From Reinekea sp. G2M2-21 (GTDB lineage: Bacteria; Pseudomonadota; Gammaproteobacteria; Pseudomonadales; Natronospirillaceae), in the NCBI RefSeq assembly GCF_015687175.1, contig NZ_JADPQG010000001.1, positions 1,550,001 to 1,614,000 of the forward strand: a DNA stretch of 64,000 bases, written 5' to 3'. Position 1 is the first letter of the stretch, and each line of letters opens with the position of its first letter. The notes beneath the pieces were generated by a model that saw only the letters and a list, made by a program, of their open reading frames with translations, made no database searches and was not told where the DNA came from. The position numbers and the translations under genes are program-made. Shown in pieces: positions 39,252 through 48,667 of the stretch.

Positions 39252-39287
39252 CACCTACAGATAAGTTTAATTAGAGAGGACAGCGTC

Positions 39288-39596
39288 ATGGCTATCAATA
39301 TTAACGGTCCAACACCTAACCAGGTAGGCACCAACAAAACGCAAAAAAACGTCGGCAATGAAAGCGTTGGTAAAGCGAATAACGGCAATGGCACAGAAAC
39401 TGCTAGTTCTGAAGATGTGGTAGAACTTTCCGATCGTGCTCGCGTACTAAAGGCCGTAGAAAGCCGGGTACATCAGATGCCGGATATCGATCAGGAAAAA
39501 GTTGACCGCATACGAAACGCAATTTCGAATGGCGAGTATAAGATCGATTATGACAAGCTCGCGGCGGCGTTCCGACGTTTTGAAACTGGATTGTAA
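39288..39596 (+). CDS. flgM: Anti-sigma-28 factor FlgM
   Basis: 102 residues. Disordered N-terminal half (ININGPTPNQVGTN) and the C-terminal sigma-binding region VELSDRARVL, QMPDIDQEKVDRIRNAISNG and YKIDYDKLAAAF. FlgM holds FliA inactive until it is exported through the finished hook. GAGAGG precedes the start by eight bases. Autogenous feedback is implied by its sigma-28 promoter. Confidence 0.96.
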   Translation: MAININGPTPNQVGTNKTQKNVGNESVGKANNGNGTETASSEDVVELSDRARVLKAVESRVHQMPDIDQEKVDRIRNAISNGEYKIDYDKLAAAFRRFETGL

Positions 39597-39651
39597 CTAG
39601 TGTTCACTGCGTTCGGACCGCTCCGCGCGGCCCGACAAGAAGGCAGTGACC

Positions 39652-40137
39652 ATGAACGCTCAACAATTGGTTCAGTTTCAAGAAACGCTCCGTGCGTCTA
39701 TTCTCCTCGCGCAAGACTTCAGTGAGTTACTGGTAAAAGAAAAAAAACAACTGACATCAACGCAACTAGAACCTGTAACCGCCCTCCTTGAACAGAAAAA
39801 CCTCTTGATTAAACAATTGTCTGGCTATCAGGCAAAAATCCTCGAATTCTGCAGTCAGGCAGACATTGAACCCAGTTACAGCGCCATGCGATCTTTACTC
39901 TATCGCAGCGCCGTCGCAAACGCGGAATCAATATTAGCGGATTGGACACTGCTCAGAAACGCTTTGATTAAAAACGAAGCCCTGAACAAAACAAATGAAG
40001 CTATTCTTAATGAATTACTAAGGCGCAATCAAATCAAGCAATCTATTATTCATGGTTTAGGCCGAAAATCGGACACTTACACCGCAACCGGACAAACGAA
40101 CAAGCACTCAGAGCTCGGTTGGGTCGAACAGGTTTAA
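39652..40137 (+). CDS. flgN: FlgN-type export chaperone
   Basis: 161 residues from the ATG at 39652 (an in-frame GTG two codons earlier is possible). All-helical: LVQFQETLRASILLAQDFSE, LEQKNLLIKQLSGYQAKIL, NEAILNELLRRNQIKQ. Pattern and position directly after flgM identify FlgN, the chaperone for FlgK and FlgL. Followed by the next gene after a single base. Confidence 0.9.
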   Translation: MNAQQLVQFQETLRASILLAQDFSELLVKEKKQLTSTQLEPVTALLEQKNLLIKQLSGYQAKILEFCSQADIEPSYSAMRSLLYRSAVANAESILADWTLLRNALIKNEALNKTNEAILNELLRRNQIKQSIIHGLGRKSDTYTATGQTNKHSELGWVEQV

Positions 40138-40138
40138 T

Positions 40139-41974
40139 ATGTATATAGATCCGCTCACGCTGTTTATTGTTGGAGAAATATTGGTGGTGTATATCATCAT
40201 CAATGTTTTTTTGTTTTACAGAAGCAGACTTTACAACGTATTACTCGCATTACTAAAAGAAATGCGCTTTGAAAAACTTCGTCGTGAGCAGGAGAAACAA
40301 AAAGAACTGGCCGCACTCCGAGCATCCAATAAAGGCCTCTTGGATAAAACAGAAATATTGCAAGCGTCGGTAAAGTCGGCTGGCAAAACCATTCCGGAGC
40401 AGTTAACCGAACGTATCCAACAGCTGGCAAACAAATTCCCGAATGCAAAAGACCTGACCAACAGCGTCGAACGTAACGAGTCCGCTCAGTGGCTTCGTAT
40501 GCGCATGCTCGAATTAGAAAAAGAGCTGCTCAGTGGCAACATCAATGAAGAACGCTGGCAAGAACTCGCCACTGAAGCGATTAGCCGCTTGCAGGAAACC
40601 CAAGAAGCGGAAAACCAGGCCGTTGCAAAACGAAAAGAAGGTGCAGAAGGTGATCGCTATGTTGGTCAACTAGAGATCGATCTCGAAGAAGCTCAAAGAC
40701 TGTTTAATGACGCGAAAATTCGTATTCGTCAATTAGAAGGTGAACTGGACGAACTTAAAACCATTTCTACACCCAGCCAGAACCACTTGGAAGTTCCAAC
40801 CCGTGGACTGTATGAAGATGAAATATATCGACTGAAATGCGACAACTTTGATATGCATGAAGCAATCAATAAACTCAAACTGGAATTGCAACAAGCAGAT
40901 CCCTCTATTGACAGTAACACCTACGTCAATTTGCTGGAAAACCAGGTTTCCAACATGGAGCAATACATCAAGAGCGCGGATATTGCGACCGGCCTGATGG
41001 AAAAAGAACTCATCGCCGCACAGAAACTGGCAGATGACCTACAAGCGAAACTGTCAGCGGGCAGCCAAACAGCCGGTCCTGTGAACCTCAGTACGTTGAC
41101 TTCGCTGGCTGAGCAACAAGAAGCAAAAAGTGATACGTTAGGCTCTATCAAAGATACCATTAAACGGCTCAAGAACGGTGAATCGTCGGAGCAAATCGCC
41201 GCTGAGCAAGAAGCGCATGTCGCGCGCCTGGAACAGATCATTAAGGAGAGCGAACAATGTATCACCATTTTAGAAAGCGAATTGTCGCAATCCGGTCAGG
41301 ACATTCATGAACTAAAAGGCGAGCTAGCTAAGAAGAAGACAGAGTTGCTGAATGCAAAATTCTCCGGTTTAACCGAAGCGCAACAGGGTCAGAAAGATGG
41401 CGTCGACACCATGAAGTCCATCATCAGTGAACTGCGCGGTGGAGGTGATACCGATAGCTTGTTGACACGCCATGAAGAAGAAATCGGTAAACTGGAACGT
41501 TTTTTAAACGAATCCGATATGATCATTGGCCAACTGGAATCTGAAATCGAAGAACTAAACAGCAAACTGGCCGCAGCAGAAACGGCACCTTCTGCCCCAA
41601 CACCCAGTGACCGCCCCGACAGCAGCGAAGATATGGAAGAAATGGAAACGTTGTTGCAGCAGTTCATCGGAGACATTCAAGGCTTGATGCGACAGATCAA
41701 TGGGTTAGAAGACGAAAACAAAAAACTGAAAGAAGCGCCCCTTAATACAGCTATTCAAGCGCCTGCTGCTTCACAGTCAGAATCCGTGCCGGAATATAAG
41801 ACTGCTTCAAACCCAGAACCAAAGTCGCAGCAAGAACCCGCGACAACATCAAAAATTCAATCTGAATCAAAGTCTGACGCGGAGTCAGAACCACCAATCA
41901 TGATTGATATTGAACCAGATGAATCCGATTTCGCAGACGATTTCATGCCGGAACAAACCAAACCTTCCTCCTAA
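40139..41974 (+). CDS. Membrane-anchored coiled-coil protein linked to flgMN
   Basis: 611 residues, not recognised as a named family. One N-terminal membrane helix (LTLFIVGEILVVYIIINVF, about residues 6-26), then long cytoplasmic coiled coils to about residue 490, a helical stretch EEMETLLQQFIGDIQGLM, and an acidic Ser/Pro/Gln-rich tail ending DESDFADDFMPEQ. A unit of about 50 residues is repeated: SIKDTIKRLKNGE...LEQIIKESEQCITILESEL and SIISELRGGGD...LERFLNESDMIIGQLESEI, with a shorter copy near residues 265-290. It starts one base after the flgN stop, so it is translationally coupled. A scaffold or polar-localisation role is conceivable but unproven. Confidence 0.75.
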   Translation: MYIDPLTLFIVGEILVVYIIINVFLFYRSRLYNVLLALLKEMRFEKLRREQEKQKELAALRASNKGLLDKTEILQASVKSAGKTIPEQLTERIQQLANKFPNAKDLTNSVERNESAQWLRMRMLELEKELLSGNINEERWQELATEAISRLQETQEAENQAVAKRKEGAEGDRYVGQLEIDLEEAQRLFNDAKIRIRQLEGELDELKTISTPSQNHLEVPTRGLYEDEIYRLKCDNFDMHEAINKLKLELQQADPSIDSNTYVNLLENQVSNMEQYIKSADIATGLMEKELIAAQKLADDLQAKLSAGSQTAGPVNLSTLTSLAEQQEAKSDTLGSIKDTIKRLKNGESSEQIAAEQEAHVARLEQIIKESEQCITILESELSQSGQDIHELKGELAKKKTELLNAKFSGLTEAQQGQKDGVDTMKSIISELRGGGDTDSLLTRHEEEIGKLERFLNESDMIIGQLESEIEELNSKLAAAETAPSAPTPSDRPDSSEDMEEMETLLQQFIGDIQGLMRQINGLEDENKKLKEAPLNTAIQAPAASQSESVPEYKTASNPEPKSQQEPATTSKIQSESKSDAESEPPIMIDIEPDESDFADDFMPEQTKPSS

Positions 41975-42134
41975 AGAAGGAGCCCTTGGTCCCCCCCCTT
42001 TTTCAACACGGCTTTTAAAACCACGCAATATTTGTTACAAGTATTTCTCTATAACAACAAAGTGCTCGATGGTACCGTTGCCTAGCCCAATACGATTCCC
42101 GCAACGATCAGAGCCACACAAATCCGGTATACAT

Positions 42135-42791
42135 ATGACAGCCAATGTATTTTCTGACCAGATTAATGTCCTGGTTGCAGATGACCATCCCTTGTTCAGA
42201 CAGGCCTTGTCAGAAGCGCTCTCGCAGACAGAACACAATATTCACATTCGTCAAGTGCAAACACTCGCCGATACACTGACGGTCGCTGATGAAGGCGACA
42301 TCGACCTTATATTGCTGGACTTAAAAATGCCCGATTGTGTCGGGTTGATGGGTCTTATAGAAATACGGGAAAAACATCCTGAAATTTCGGTTGCCGTCGT
42401 TACCGCTAACGAAAGTGGACAAACGATGCGCAAGGTTCGGTCTGCTGGTGCGGTGGGATACTTGATTAAATCGATGGAATTAACCGCGTTGGTAAACGCG
42501 CTCGATGCTCTGTTGAAAGGTGAACGGTTTTTCTCCCTTGAAGGGTCCGACGACCAACAAGATATCAATGACGATATCGATGCTATGAAAAAACTTGCCT
42601 CCCTGACACCAAAACAACAGCATGTGCTGAGTCTAATCAGTCGAGGCTATCTGAACAAACAAATTGCTTATGAATTGGATATCAAAGAGACCACTGTTAA
42701 AACGCATGTCTCGGAAATTTTTCGAAAACTGGGCATATTCAATCGCACACAGGCTGCTATTTTTAATCAATATCTGAATGTACCGGAGTAA
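42135..42791 (+). CDS. LuxR/NarL-type response regulator (orphan)
   Basis: 218 residues from the ATG at 42135. Receiver domain (about 10-125: NVLVADDHPLFRQAL with the acidic pair, LILLDLKMPD with the phospho-acceptor Asp, VAVVTANESGQTM, GAVGYLIKS with the conserved Lys) and a C-terminal LuxR HTH (about 155-212: LTPKQQHVLSLISRGYLNKQ, IKETTVKTHVSEIFRKLG). No histidine kinase lies nearby. The open frame extends upstream to 41904 but passes through a C8 run and has no ribosome binding site. Targets unknown; position after flgMN hints at motility or surface control. Confidence 0.92.
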   Translation: MTANVFSDQINVLVADDHPLFRQALSEALSQTEHNIHIRQVQTLADTLTVADEGDIDLILLDLKMPDCVGLMGLIEIREKHPEISVAVVTANESGQTMRKVRSAGAVGYLIKSMELTALVNALDALLKGERFFSLEGSDDQQDINDDIDAMKKLASLTPKQQHVLSLISRGYLNKQIAYELDIKETTVKTHVSEIFRKLGIFNRTQAAIFNQYLNVPE

Positions 42792-42797
42792 TGACAC

Positions 42798-42817
42798 CTA
42801 GGGCATATATGCCCTAG
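42798..42817 (+). terminator. Perfect 20-base palindrome after the response regulator
   Basis: CTAGGGCATATATGCCCTAG begins 7 bases after the stop codon and is followed by CCCTTTAAAA. The T tract is short, so termination may be weak. Confidence 0.5.
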
Positions 42818-43018
42818 CCCTTTAAAAGACATCGTATTTGGCGCATTCAAGTTATTCAATCTACTGTCACCCCTGGTTGCTGAAAGCAATGACGGCGTTT
42901 CAAAAAAGTCAGCAAGTCACTAAACGCTGACGCCAATCAACAAGCCCTACCCAAAGAGGGTTAGCAGAGTGTTATGATGGCACCATCTCCCATTCCAAAC
43001 CTGTAAATTGAGTGCCCT

Positions 43019-44134
43019 ATGCAAGACGTTAGCAATGAGAATCGTTATCAAACTATCAGTCGGGTTAACTGGGTCTGTACCTGGGTTGATGCAGTATTAA
43101 CCGTTTTCAAACTGGCGATTGGTTTCATTGCCCATTCACCGGCTCTGGTTGCCGACGCCTTGCACAGTCTGAGTGATCTCGGGACGGATATCCTTGCCTT
43201 GGTACTGGGAAAGTTGGCGCAGCATGGACCCGATGAAGACCACCCATACGGTCATGCGAGGTATGAAACCATGGGCACGGCGGTGCTCGGTACCGCGCTT
43301 ATCATGGTGGCATTTGGCATAGGCTACGAAAACATAAAAGCCTTGATTCAAGGTGAAACCAGTTCGCCCCATTGGATCGCCTTGATTGCAGTCGCTGTAT
43401 CCATCATTAGTAAAGAAGCGTTGTTTCACTACACCATGAAATACGCCAAGTTAACCCGTTCCAACCTGTTGGAAGCAAATGCCTGGCACTCCCGATCCGA
43501 CAGCTTGTCGTCTGTTGTGGTCTTCGTGGGCATCATCTGCTCTTTATTGGGCTACCCGATGATTGAATATTTAGCGGCGTTGGGCGTTGCCGCTCTGATC
43601 GCGAAAATGGGTGGCGAACTCGCCTGGAATGCCATGCAAGATTTAATTGATCGTGGTGTTTCGCCGGATCAACAACAGGCCTATCTGAACACACTTAACA
43701 GTGTGGAAGATATTCTCGACGTACACCTGTTACGCTCACGTATTATGGGTACCGATGTGTTCATCGATGCCCATGTTCAGGTGGCACCTACTCTGACTGT
43801 ATCGGAAGCGCACCAGATCAACGACTTTGCGACCGCCTTATTGAAACAGCAGCACGACGAAATCAGTGACGTTACATTGCACATTGATTTTGAGCCGGAT
43901 CACCGTGTTAAGAAAACCGTTTTGAAACCCATGCGGAGGAAATTGGAAGCCTTATTGAGGGATCGCAAACTGCCTGAATACGAACGGTTGTATCTGCATT
44001 ATTGCGACAATAAACTGAATATCGAAATTGTTTTTGCTAACCATCACGAAATGTCAGACGTTAAATCGCGTTGTGAGTCACTCGTTGAGGATCACGATTG
44101 GATCAACGCAATAGAAATACAACAGAAGATCTAA
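43019..44134 (+). CDS. Cation diffusion facilitator family transporter
   Basis: 371 residues. Six membrane helices in the first 210 residues with the metal-binding pairs in HSLSDLGTD (helix 2) and HSRSDSLSS (helix 5). The C-terminal cytoplasmic domain (about 210-290) has DVHLLRSRIMGTDVFIDAHV and VTLHIDFEPDH, followed by an extra alpha/beta segment of about 75 residues beyond the usual 300-residue FieF length. Exports divalent metal ions such as Zn, Fe or Mn in exchange for protons; the ion cannot be told from sequence. Confidence 0.92.
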   Translation: MQDVSNENRYQTISRVNWVCTWVDAVLTVFKLAIGFIAHSPALVADALHSLSDLGTDILALVLGKLAQHGPDEDHPYGHARYETMGTAVLGTALIMVAFGIGYENIKALIQGETSSPHWIALIAVAVSIISKEALFHYTMKYAKLTRSNLLEANAWHSRSDSLSSVVVFVGIICSLLGYPMIEYLAALGVAALIAKMGGELAWNAMQDLIDRGVSPDQQQAYLNTLNSVEDILDVHLLRSRIMGTDVFIDAHVQVAPTLTVSEAHQINDFATALLKQQHDEISDVTLHIDFEPDHRVKKTVLKPMRRKLEALLRDRKLPEYERLYLHYCDNKLNIEIVFANHHEMSDVKSRCESLVEDHDWINAIEIQQKI

Positions 44135-44157
44135 AGGGCCGCGCAAACTGAAGTGCC

Positions 44158-44187
44158 ATAAAAGGCCTGCAAAAGCAGACCTATTTC
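44158..44187. terminator. Bidirectional terminator between the transporter and DUF2914 genes
   Basis: AGGCCTGC-AAAA-GCAGACCT, an eight-position stem with one mismatch. On the minus strand it is followed by TTTTAT, on the plus strand by ATTTC. It sits between two convergent genes. Confidence 0.65.
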
Positions 44188-44204
44188 AATACAAATAAAC
44201 GGCG

Positions 44205-44579
44205 TTAGTCGACATTAATCGCGATAGTGTCACTGGTGAGCACTTTGCCCTGCCAATCCACTACTTCTACTGTCCATTCACCGTCCCATTCAGGCAACAG
44301 TTGCTTTGAAGAATAGACTCTCCAACGGGGTCCACCAACACTGAAGTTCACTTCGGCCATCACCTTACCCTCGTATATCCAACGATGGGTTACGGCTGAA
44401 TTCTGAAAGCCTTTTAATTCCGTGAAGAAATACAGCGGATTCACATTCATTGCATCTGTCAGAGCATCGACCGGCTCACGGTCGGCAATATTAGATGTAA
44501 ATTGGTGTCGGGCAACGTCTTGTTCAGCGAAGACCAGGCTTGCAAACAGCAATGCGGAGAACGCCATCAGTTTTTTCAT
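44205..44579 (-). CDS. Secreted DUF2914 protein
   Basis: 124 residues with a signal peptide (MKKLMAFSALLFASLVFA, cut before EQDVA). The rest matches DUF2914: LYFFTELKGFQ, VTHRWIYEGKVMAEVNF, RWRVYSSKQLLPEW and GEWTVEVVDWQGKVL. Small periplasmic beta-domain of unknown function. Transcribed alone, convergent with the metal transporter. Confidence 0.85.
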   Translation of the reverse strand: MKKLMAFSALLFASLVFAEQDVARHQFTSNIADREPVDALTDAMNVNPLYFFTELKGFQNSAVTHRWIYEGKVMAEVNFSVGGPRWRVYSSKQLLPEWDGEWTVEVVDWQGKVLTSDTIAINVD

Positions 44580-44686
44580 AGTGCTTGTCCTTTTCGAGCG
44601 TGGATTAAACTTTTTTATATCGTGTTTCTAACTGCAGCTGAACGGCTAATTGCCACCCTCACCTGCAACGGGGTCCTTTGGTCGTG

Positions 44687-45778
44687 TCAGCCAGCGATCG
44701 GGGAAATCGGCGGAACTACACCCGCATTCTGCGCTCGATGCCGCAAACAATGATCCATCAAAACCAGTGCCAACATGGCCTCAGCAATGGGTACCGCACG
44801 AATACCCACACAGGGATCATGACGGCCTTTGGTGACCACATCGATGTTCTCGCCTTTGCGGTTAATACTGCGACCGGGCGTGGTGATCGAAGACGTTGGC
44901 TTCAGCGCAATGTTGACCAGAATATCTTGCCCGGTGGTAATACCACCTAATATGCCACCGGCATGATTGCTTTGGAAACCTTCCATTGTCATTTCATCAC
45001 GGTGTTCTGTGCCTTTTTGCGCCACAACGTCGAAACCGTCGCCTATCTCTACGCCTTTCACCGCATTAATACTCATCATCGCGTGGGCAATCTCCGCATC
45101 AATGCGATCAAAGATTGGTTCTCCCCAGCCAGGTACCATACCACTGGCCTTGACCGTGACTTTGGCACCGACAGAATTTTCCTCGCGCCGTAGTTGAGTC
45201 ATGTATTCATCCAACGCGGTCAACTGTGCCGGATCGCCACAAAAGAAAGCATTATTTTCAATTTCATCAGGTTGCGGACAGCCGAGTTTAATGGGACCCA
45301 ATTGGCTCAGGTAGCCCTGAATCTGTACGCCGAATTGCTCCTTCAGATACTTCTTGGCTATAGCTCCAGCTGCCACCCTCATAGCCGTTTCACGAGCAGA
45401 ACTTCGACCACCGCCACGGTAGTCGCGGAATCCGTATTTTTGGTCGTAAGCGTAATCCGCGTGCGCAGGTCGATAAGTATCCGCGATATTTGAATAATCT
45501 TTACTGCGCTGATCCGTATTCTGAATCAACAGTCCAATAGGGGTTCCGGTCGTGCGACCTTCAAAAACACCTGATAAAATCTGCACTTCATCGGCCTCTC
45601 GACGTTGCGTGGTGTGCTTGCTAGTGCCGGGTTTCCGGCGATCTAGATCTACCTGCAGATCCTGTTCTGATATTTCAAGACCTGGCGGGCACCCGTCTAC
45701 AATAGCGCCTAAGGCTTTACCATGGCTTTCACCAAAGGTAGTCAAGGTAAATAAACGACCGTAGGTATTTCCTGACAT
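44687..45778 (-). CDS. aroC: Chorismate synthase
   Basis: 363 residues, standard length. [76 protein letters not shown] and [18 protein letters not shown] are diagnostic. Converts 5-enolpyruvylshikimate 3-phosphate to chorismate, with reduced FMN, in aromatic amino acid synthesis. Downstream of prmB, the usual gammaproteobacterial order. Confidence 0.98.
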   Translation of the reverse strand: MSGNTYGRLFTLTTFGESHGKALGAIVDGCPPGLEISEQDLQVDLDRRKPGTSKHTTQRREADEVQILSGVFEGRTTGTPIGLLIQNTDQRSKDYSNIADTYRPAHADYAYDQKYGFRDYRGGGRSSARETAMRVAAGAIAKKYLKEQFGVQIQGYLSQLGPIKLGCPQPDEIENNAFFCGDPAQLTALDEYMTQLRREENSVGAKVTVKASGMVPGWGEPIFDRIDAEIAHAMMSINAVKGVEIGDGFDVVAQKGTEHRDEMTMEGFQSNHAGGILGGITTGQDILVNIALKPTSSITTPGRSINRKGENIDVVTKGRHDPCVGIRAVPIAEAMLALVLMDHCLRHRAQNAGVVPPISPIAG

Positions 45779-45829
45779 ATTCTGACTCTTCGTTGAATCG
45801 CGACGCCAAACACGGCGCGAGATTTTATT

Positions 45830-46768
45830 TTATTGTAAAAAAACGTGTTGGTGAGCTTTTAAATCCTGTGCGGAAATCACAAAGACACCGTGCCCACCCG
45901 CGGTAAATTCTGGCCACTGAAATGGTACATCCGCAAATGTTTCCATCAACATGACAGCACTGTTACCAACTTCGCAAACAAGCCATCCATCCTCAGTTAA
46001 GTAATTCGGTGCATCCAGCAAAATTCGACGCACAATATCAAGACCATCATCTCCGGCTGCGAGCCCTAAACGGGGTTCATGCGCAAATTCCGCGGGCATA
46101 TCATCGATATCTTCTGCGTCAACATAAGGCGGATTACTGACAATCAGGTCGTAACGAGTATCTGGCAGTGCCTGGAACAAATCGCCTTGGTACACATCAA
46201 CCTGATAACCCAGGTCCTTGGCGCTGACATTATCAATGGCAATATCAACCGCCGCTTCGCTCAGATCACTGATGTCCACGTGACTTTCCGGAAATGCCCG
46301 GGCCATGGCAATGCCAATACAACCACTGCCGGTGCACAAATCCAGCAGTTGTCTGGGTTGCTGCACCAGCCAAGGCTCGAATCGGGTTTCGATGAGTTCA
46401 GCGATTGGCGAGCGGGGAATCAACACATCCGGCGTCACCCGGAACGGTTCATTGCAAAACCAGGCTTCCTGCAGCAAATACGCTGCGGGGACTTTAGCCA
46501 CGCAACGCTGCTCGATATTGGCTAGAATCTGCGCTTTTTCATCCGGCAACAACGTCGATGAATAAAAGATTTCTGGAGTGTCCCAGTCTAGTTGCAATGT
46601 TCTGAGAACTAAATATTGCGCTTCACTGATGGGATCGGCAAACCCATGTCCGTAGAAACATTCATGACGCTCCATCTGACTGGCGGCGTATCGGATCCAA
46701 TCGGTTATCGTGGTTAACGGTTGCAGTTCCTGCAACGACGGAAATGCTTGTAAGGAGACCGGAGCCAT
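45830..46768 (-). CDS. prmB: Ribosomal protein L3 glutamine N5-methyltransferase
   Basis: 312 residues from the ATG at 46768; the frame is open further upstream. SAM-binding core LLDLCTGSGCIGIAMARAF, acidic VDISDLSEAAVDIA and the glutamine-methylase motif NPPYVDAED. The N-terminal helical domain has RYAASQMERHECFYGHGF and the VLIPRSPIAELIE segment. Methylates a glutamine of ribosomal protein L3. Placement before aroC favours PrmB over PrmC. Confidence 0.93.
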   Translation of the reverse strand: MAPVSLQAFPSLQELQPLTTITDWIRYAASQMERHECFYGHGFADPISEAQYLVLRTLQLDWDTPEIFYSSTLLPDEKAQILANIEQRCVAKVPAAYLLQEAWFCNEPFRVTPDVLIPRSPIAELIETRFEPWLVQQPRQLLDLCTGSGCIGIAMARAFPESHVDISDLSEAAVDIAIDNVSAKDLGYQVDVYQGDLFQALPDTRYDLIVSNPPYVDAEDIDDMPAEFAHEPRLGLAAGDDGLDIVRRILLDAPNYLTEDGWLVCEVGNSAVMLMETFADVPFQWPEFTAGGHGVFVISAQDLKAHQHVFLQ

Positions 46769-46890
46769 AGTCGCTTCTTTTTGTTGAAAGGCGCAAGTAT
46801 AACGATGATGCGTTCGATGCAAAAGCCAACAACCCGAGGTAATTTTTAGGAATGGCTCCGAAGTATCTTCACGAAAGTGGCCTTAGCCGC

Positions 46891-47718
46891 TCAATCGCCC
46901 AGCCACTGCTCGTTCACCCATTGGGCTACCACATCGGGGGATTCCAAATGCAAATGGTGAGAACCGGACAGAACCGACGTAGACAATCTCGGAATAGCGG
47001 CTTTACGCTCTTCCATCACCGTTTGATAGCTGGGCCATAAATGCGCATTGAACAAAGCAAGGGACACAGGGCACTGAATACGCGCGAGCCAAGCCTGAGC
47101 GTCGGCTTCGGATAGTCGCCAAAGGCTTTCCTGCCGCAATCGCCGATCATAACGGTGGTACCACCCCTGCTGGCTGTACCCCACCGCTCGTTTTGCCATA
47201 ACGCTTGCCGCAGACGGCGATAATGGAAACGTACCCTGTAAGCGGGAATCAACTAAGGCTGCATAACTGTCGTAATAACGCATAGGGAAGCACTTGCGCC
47301 GGTTATCGTAGATGCGCTGAAATCGTTCCAGGTTTTCACTTTGCTCAGACACGATGGGCCCAAGTGCGTCTAGCGAAAGCAATTGAGAAATGCGTGAATC
47401 GACCCCGGCCAGCAACTGAGAAATCACCGCACCCAGGGAATGCCCGAGTACCCGGTATTCCGCCCAGTCTAGTTCGTCCAACGCTCGGCCGAGTGTTGGC
47501 AGCCAATTCAGTAAAAAAGTACCATCTAACTCCGGCAACGGTGCTGAACAACCATGACCGGGTAGTTCCAGACTCCAGATTTCAAACCCAGGCAGCGCAT
47601 CTGCCAGTAGTTTGAATGTCATGGCGTTATCTAGGAAACCATGAAAAGCGAGGATTTTACGGCCCTGCCCAAACCGAATACCCCCCAATTGACCATTGAG
47701 CAGTTCAAAAGGTATCAA
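46891..47718 (-). CDS. Alpha/beta hydrolase
   Basis: 275 residues. Alpha/beta-hydrolase fold with ILAFHGFLDNAMTFKLLADA (oxyanion loop), LELPGHGCS and the nucleophile elbow YRVLGHSLGAVISQL; SGSHHLHLESPDVVAQWV supplies the probable catalytic His. Substrate not predictable. Overlaps the next hydrolase gene by 4 bases, so the two are coupled. Confidence 0.85.
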   Translation of the reverse strand: MIPFELLNGQLGGIRFGQGRKILAFHGFLDNAMTFKLLADALPGFEIWSLELPGHGCSAPLPELDGTFLLNWLPTLGRALDELDWAEYRVLGHSLGAVISQLLAGVDSRISQLLSLDALGPIVSEQSENLERFQRIYDNRRKCFPMRYYDSYAALVDSRLQGTFPLSPSAASVMAKRAVGYSQQGWYHRYDRRLRQESLWRLSEADAQAWLARIQCPVSLALFNAHLWPSYQTVMEERKAAIPRLSTSVLSGSHHLHLESPDVVAQWVNEQWLGD

Positions 47719-48512
47719 TCCCGTACTCCCATTTTGATTAACAATTGCCGGATATCACGGGCAGTTTCCACCGGATATTCGAGCGGAAACATGTGACTAC
47801 CTGCAACCACACAACTGGTGAATCCGAGTTTGTGCTTCATTCGTCGATATTGATGTTGACGCACCGTATCGGTATCCCGTCCTACCAACACGCCCATAGG
47901 TACCTTCATCTGCCGTTTCGACAGCACCATTTTGTGAGGTAGGGTTCGGTATACAGCCAACTCAACCTCCAGACGATAGCCTAAATCGAAAGAACCTTGT
48001 TCATTTGCGACCAGCGAATGGGTGACATAGTCGGCTAAACATTGAGGGTGAAAATTGGCGAACATTTTCCGCTGCGCGAAATATCCGATCGCATCCTCGC
48101 GCGATGGCCATTGCGTTCGTCTATTTTTTGATTTCCGTGCCGGCGTGATGTGATCGATCAATCCTGTGGATTTGGCCATCCGGACCAGCCAGGATTCCGC
48201 AATATTGAACGTTGGAACATCTAGCAATATCACGGCTTTGAATAGTTCAGGCCGTTCCAGCGCAGCCATCAACGTCAATGCGCCCCCTAAAGAATGACCG
48301 ACACCAATAACCGGTTGCTGATGTTCCCGCTCGATGGTGTGAATCAACTGTCGTTTAAGATGTGTCCAGTTATTGGTAACGGGGTAAGCTGGGTCATGTC
48401 CCAGCATGGGGATTGTTTTAATCTGATAATACGACTCCAGTTGCGACAGCAGCAATTGATAGGTTGCCGAAGGCAATCCGTTGGCATGAGCAAAGTGCAG
48501 TTCTGATTTCAT
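47715..48512 (-). CDS. Alpha/beta hydrolase
   Basis: 265 residues. Start HFAHANGLPSATYQLLLSQL, nucleophile elbow PVIGVGHSLGGALTLMAAL, Asp region VLVGRDTD and late His in VAGSHMFPLEYP. First of two tandem hydrolase genes and only distantly similar to the second. Such pairs occur near prmB in related bacteria, function unknown. Its upstream region contains strong inverted repeats. Confidence 0.85.
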   Translation of the reverse strand: MKSELHFAHANGLPSATYQLLLSQLESYYQIKTIPMLGHDPAYPVTNNWTHLKRQLIHTIEREHQQPVIGVGHSLGGALTLMAALERPELFKAVILLDVPTFNIAESWLVRMAKSTGLIDHITPARKSKNRRTQWPSREDAIGYFAQRKMFANFHPQCLADYVTHSLVANEQGSFDLGYRLEVELAVYRTLPHKMVLSKRQMKVPMGVLVGRDTDTVRQHQYRRMKHKLGFTSCVVAGSHMFPLEYPVETARDIRQLLIKMGVRD

Positions 48513-48527
48513 GAGAGCGATTATTAT

Positions 48528-48585
48528 TGTCGATTACCCCAACAGTACCAGTAATCGACATTTTTTCAAACGGCCGTTTGAAAAA
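48528..48585. repeat. Tandem inverted repeats upstream of the hydrolase pair
   Basis: TGTCGATTAC / GTAATCGACA (10 pairs, 13-base loop, 48528-48560) is followed directly by TTTTTT and then by a perfect 24-base palindrome centred on CGGCCG (48562-48585). Read on the plus strand the first hairpin resembles a terminator, but no plus-strand gene precedes it. It may end sixA transcription, or act in the hydrolase mRNA leader. Confidence 0.55.
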
Positions 48586-48667
48586 CTCAACCCCAAATTC
48601 GATGCAAAGGGTTTATTTTGCGAAGGAGTGTCATAGGTGACATGTGCTGGTCAATACAGTCCGCACC

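Noticed and set aside
41904-42134. Upstream extension of the response regulator frame
   Set aside because: It overlaps the previous gene, crosses a C8 run, lacks a ribosome binding site and adds no domain; the receiver domain begins right after the ATG at 42135.
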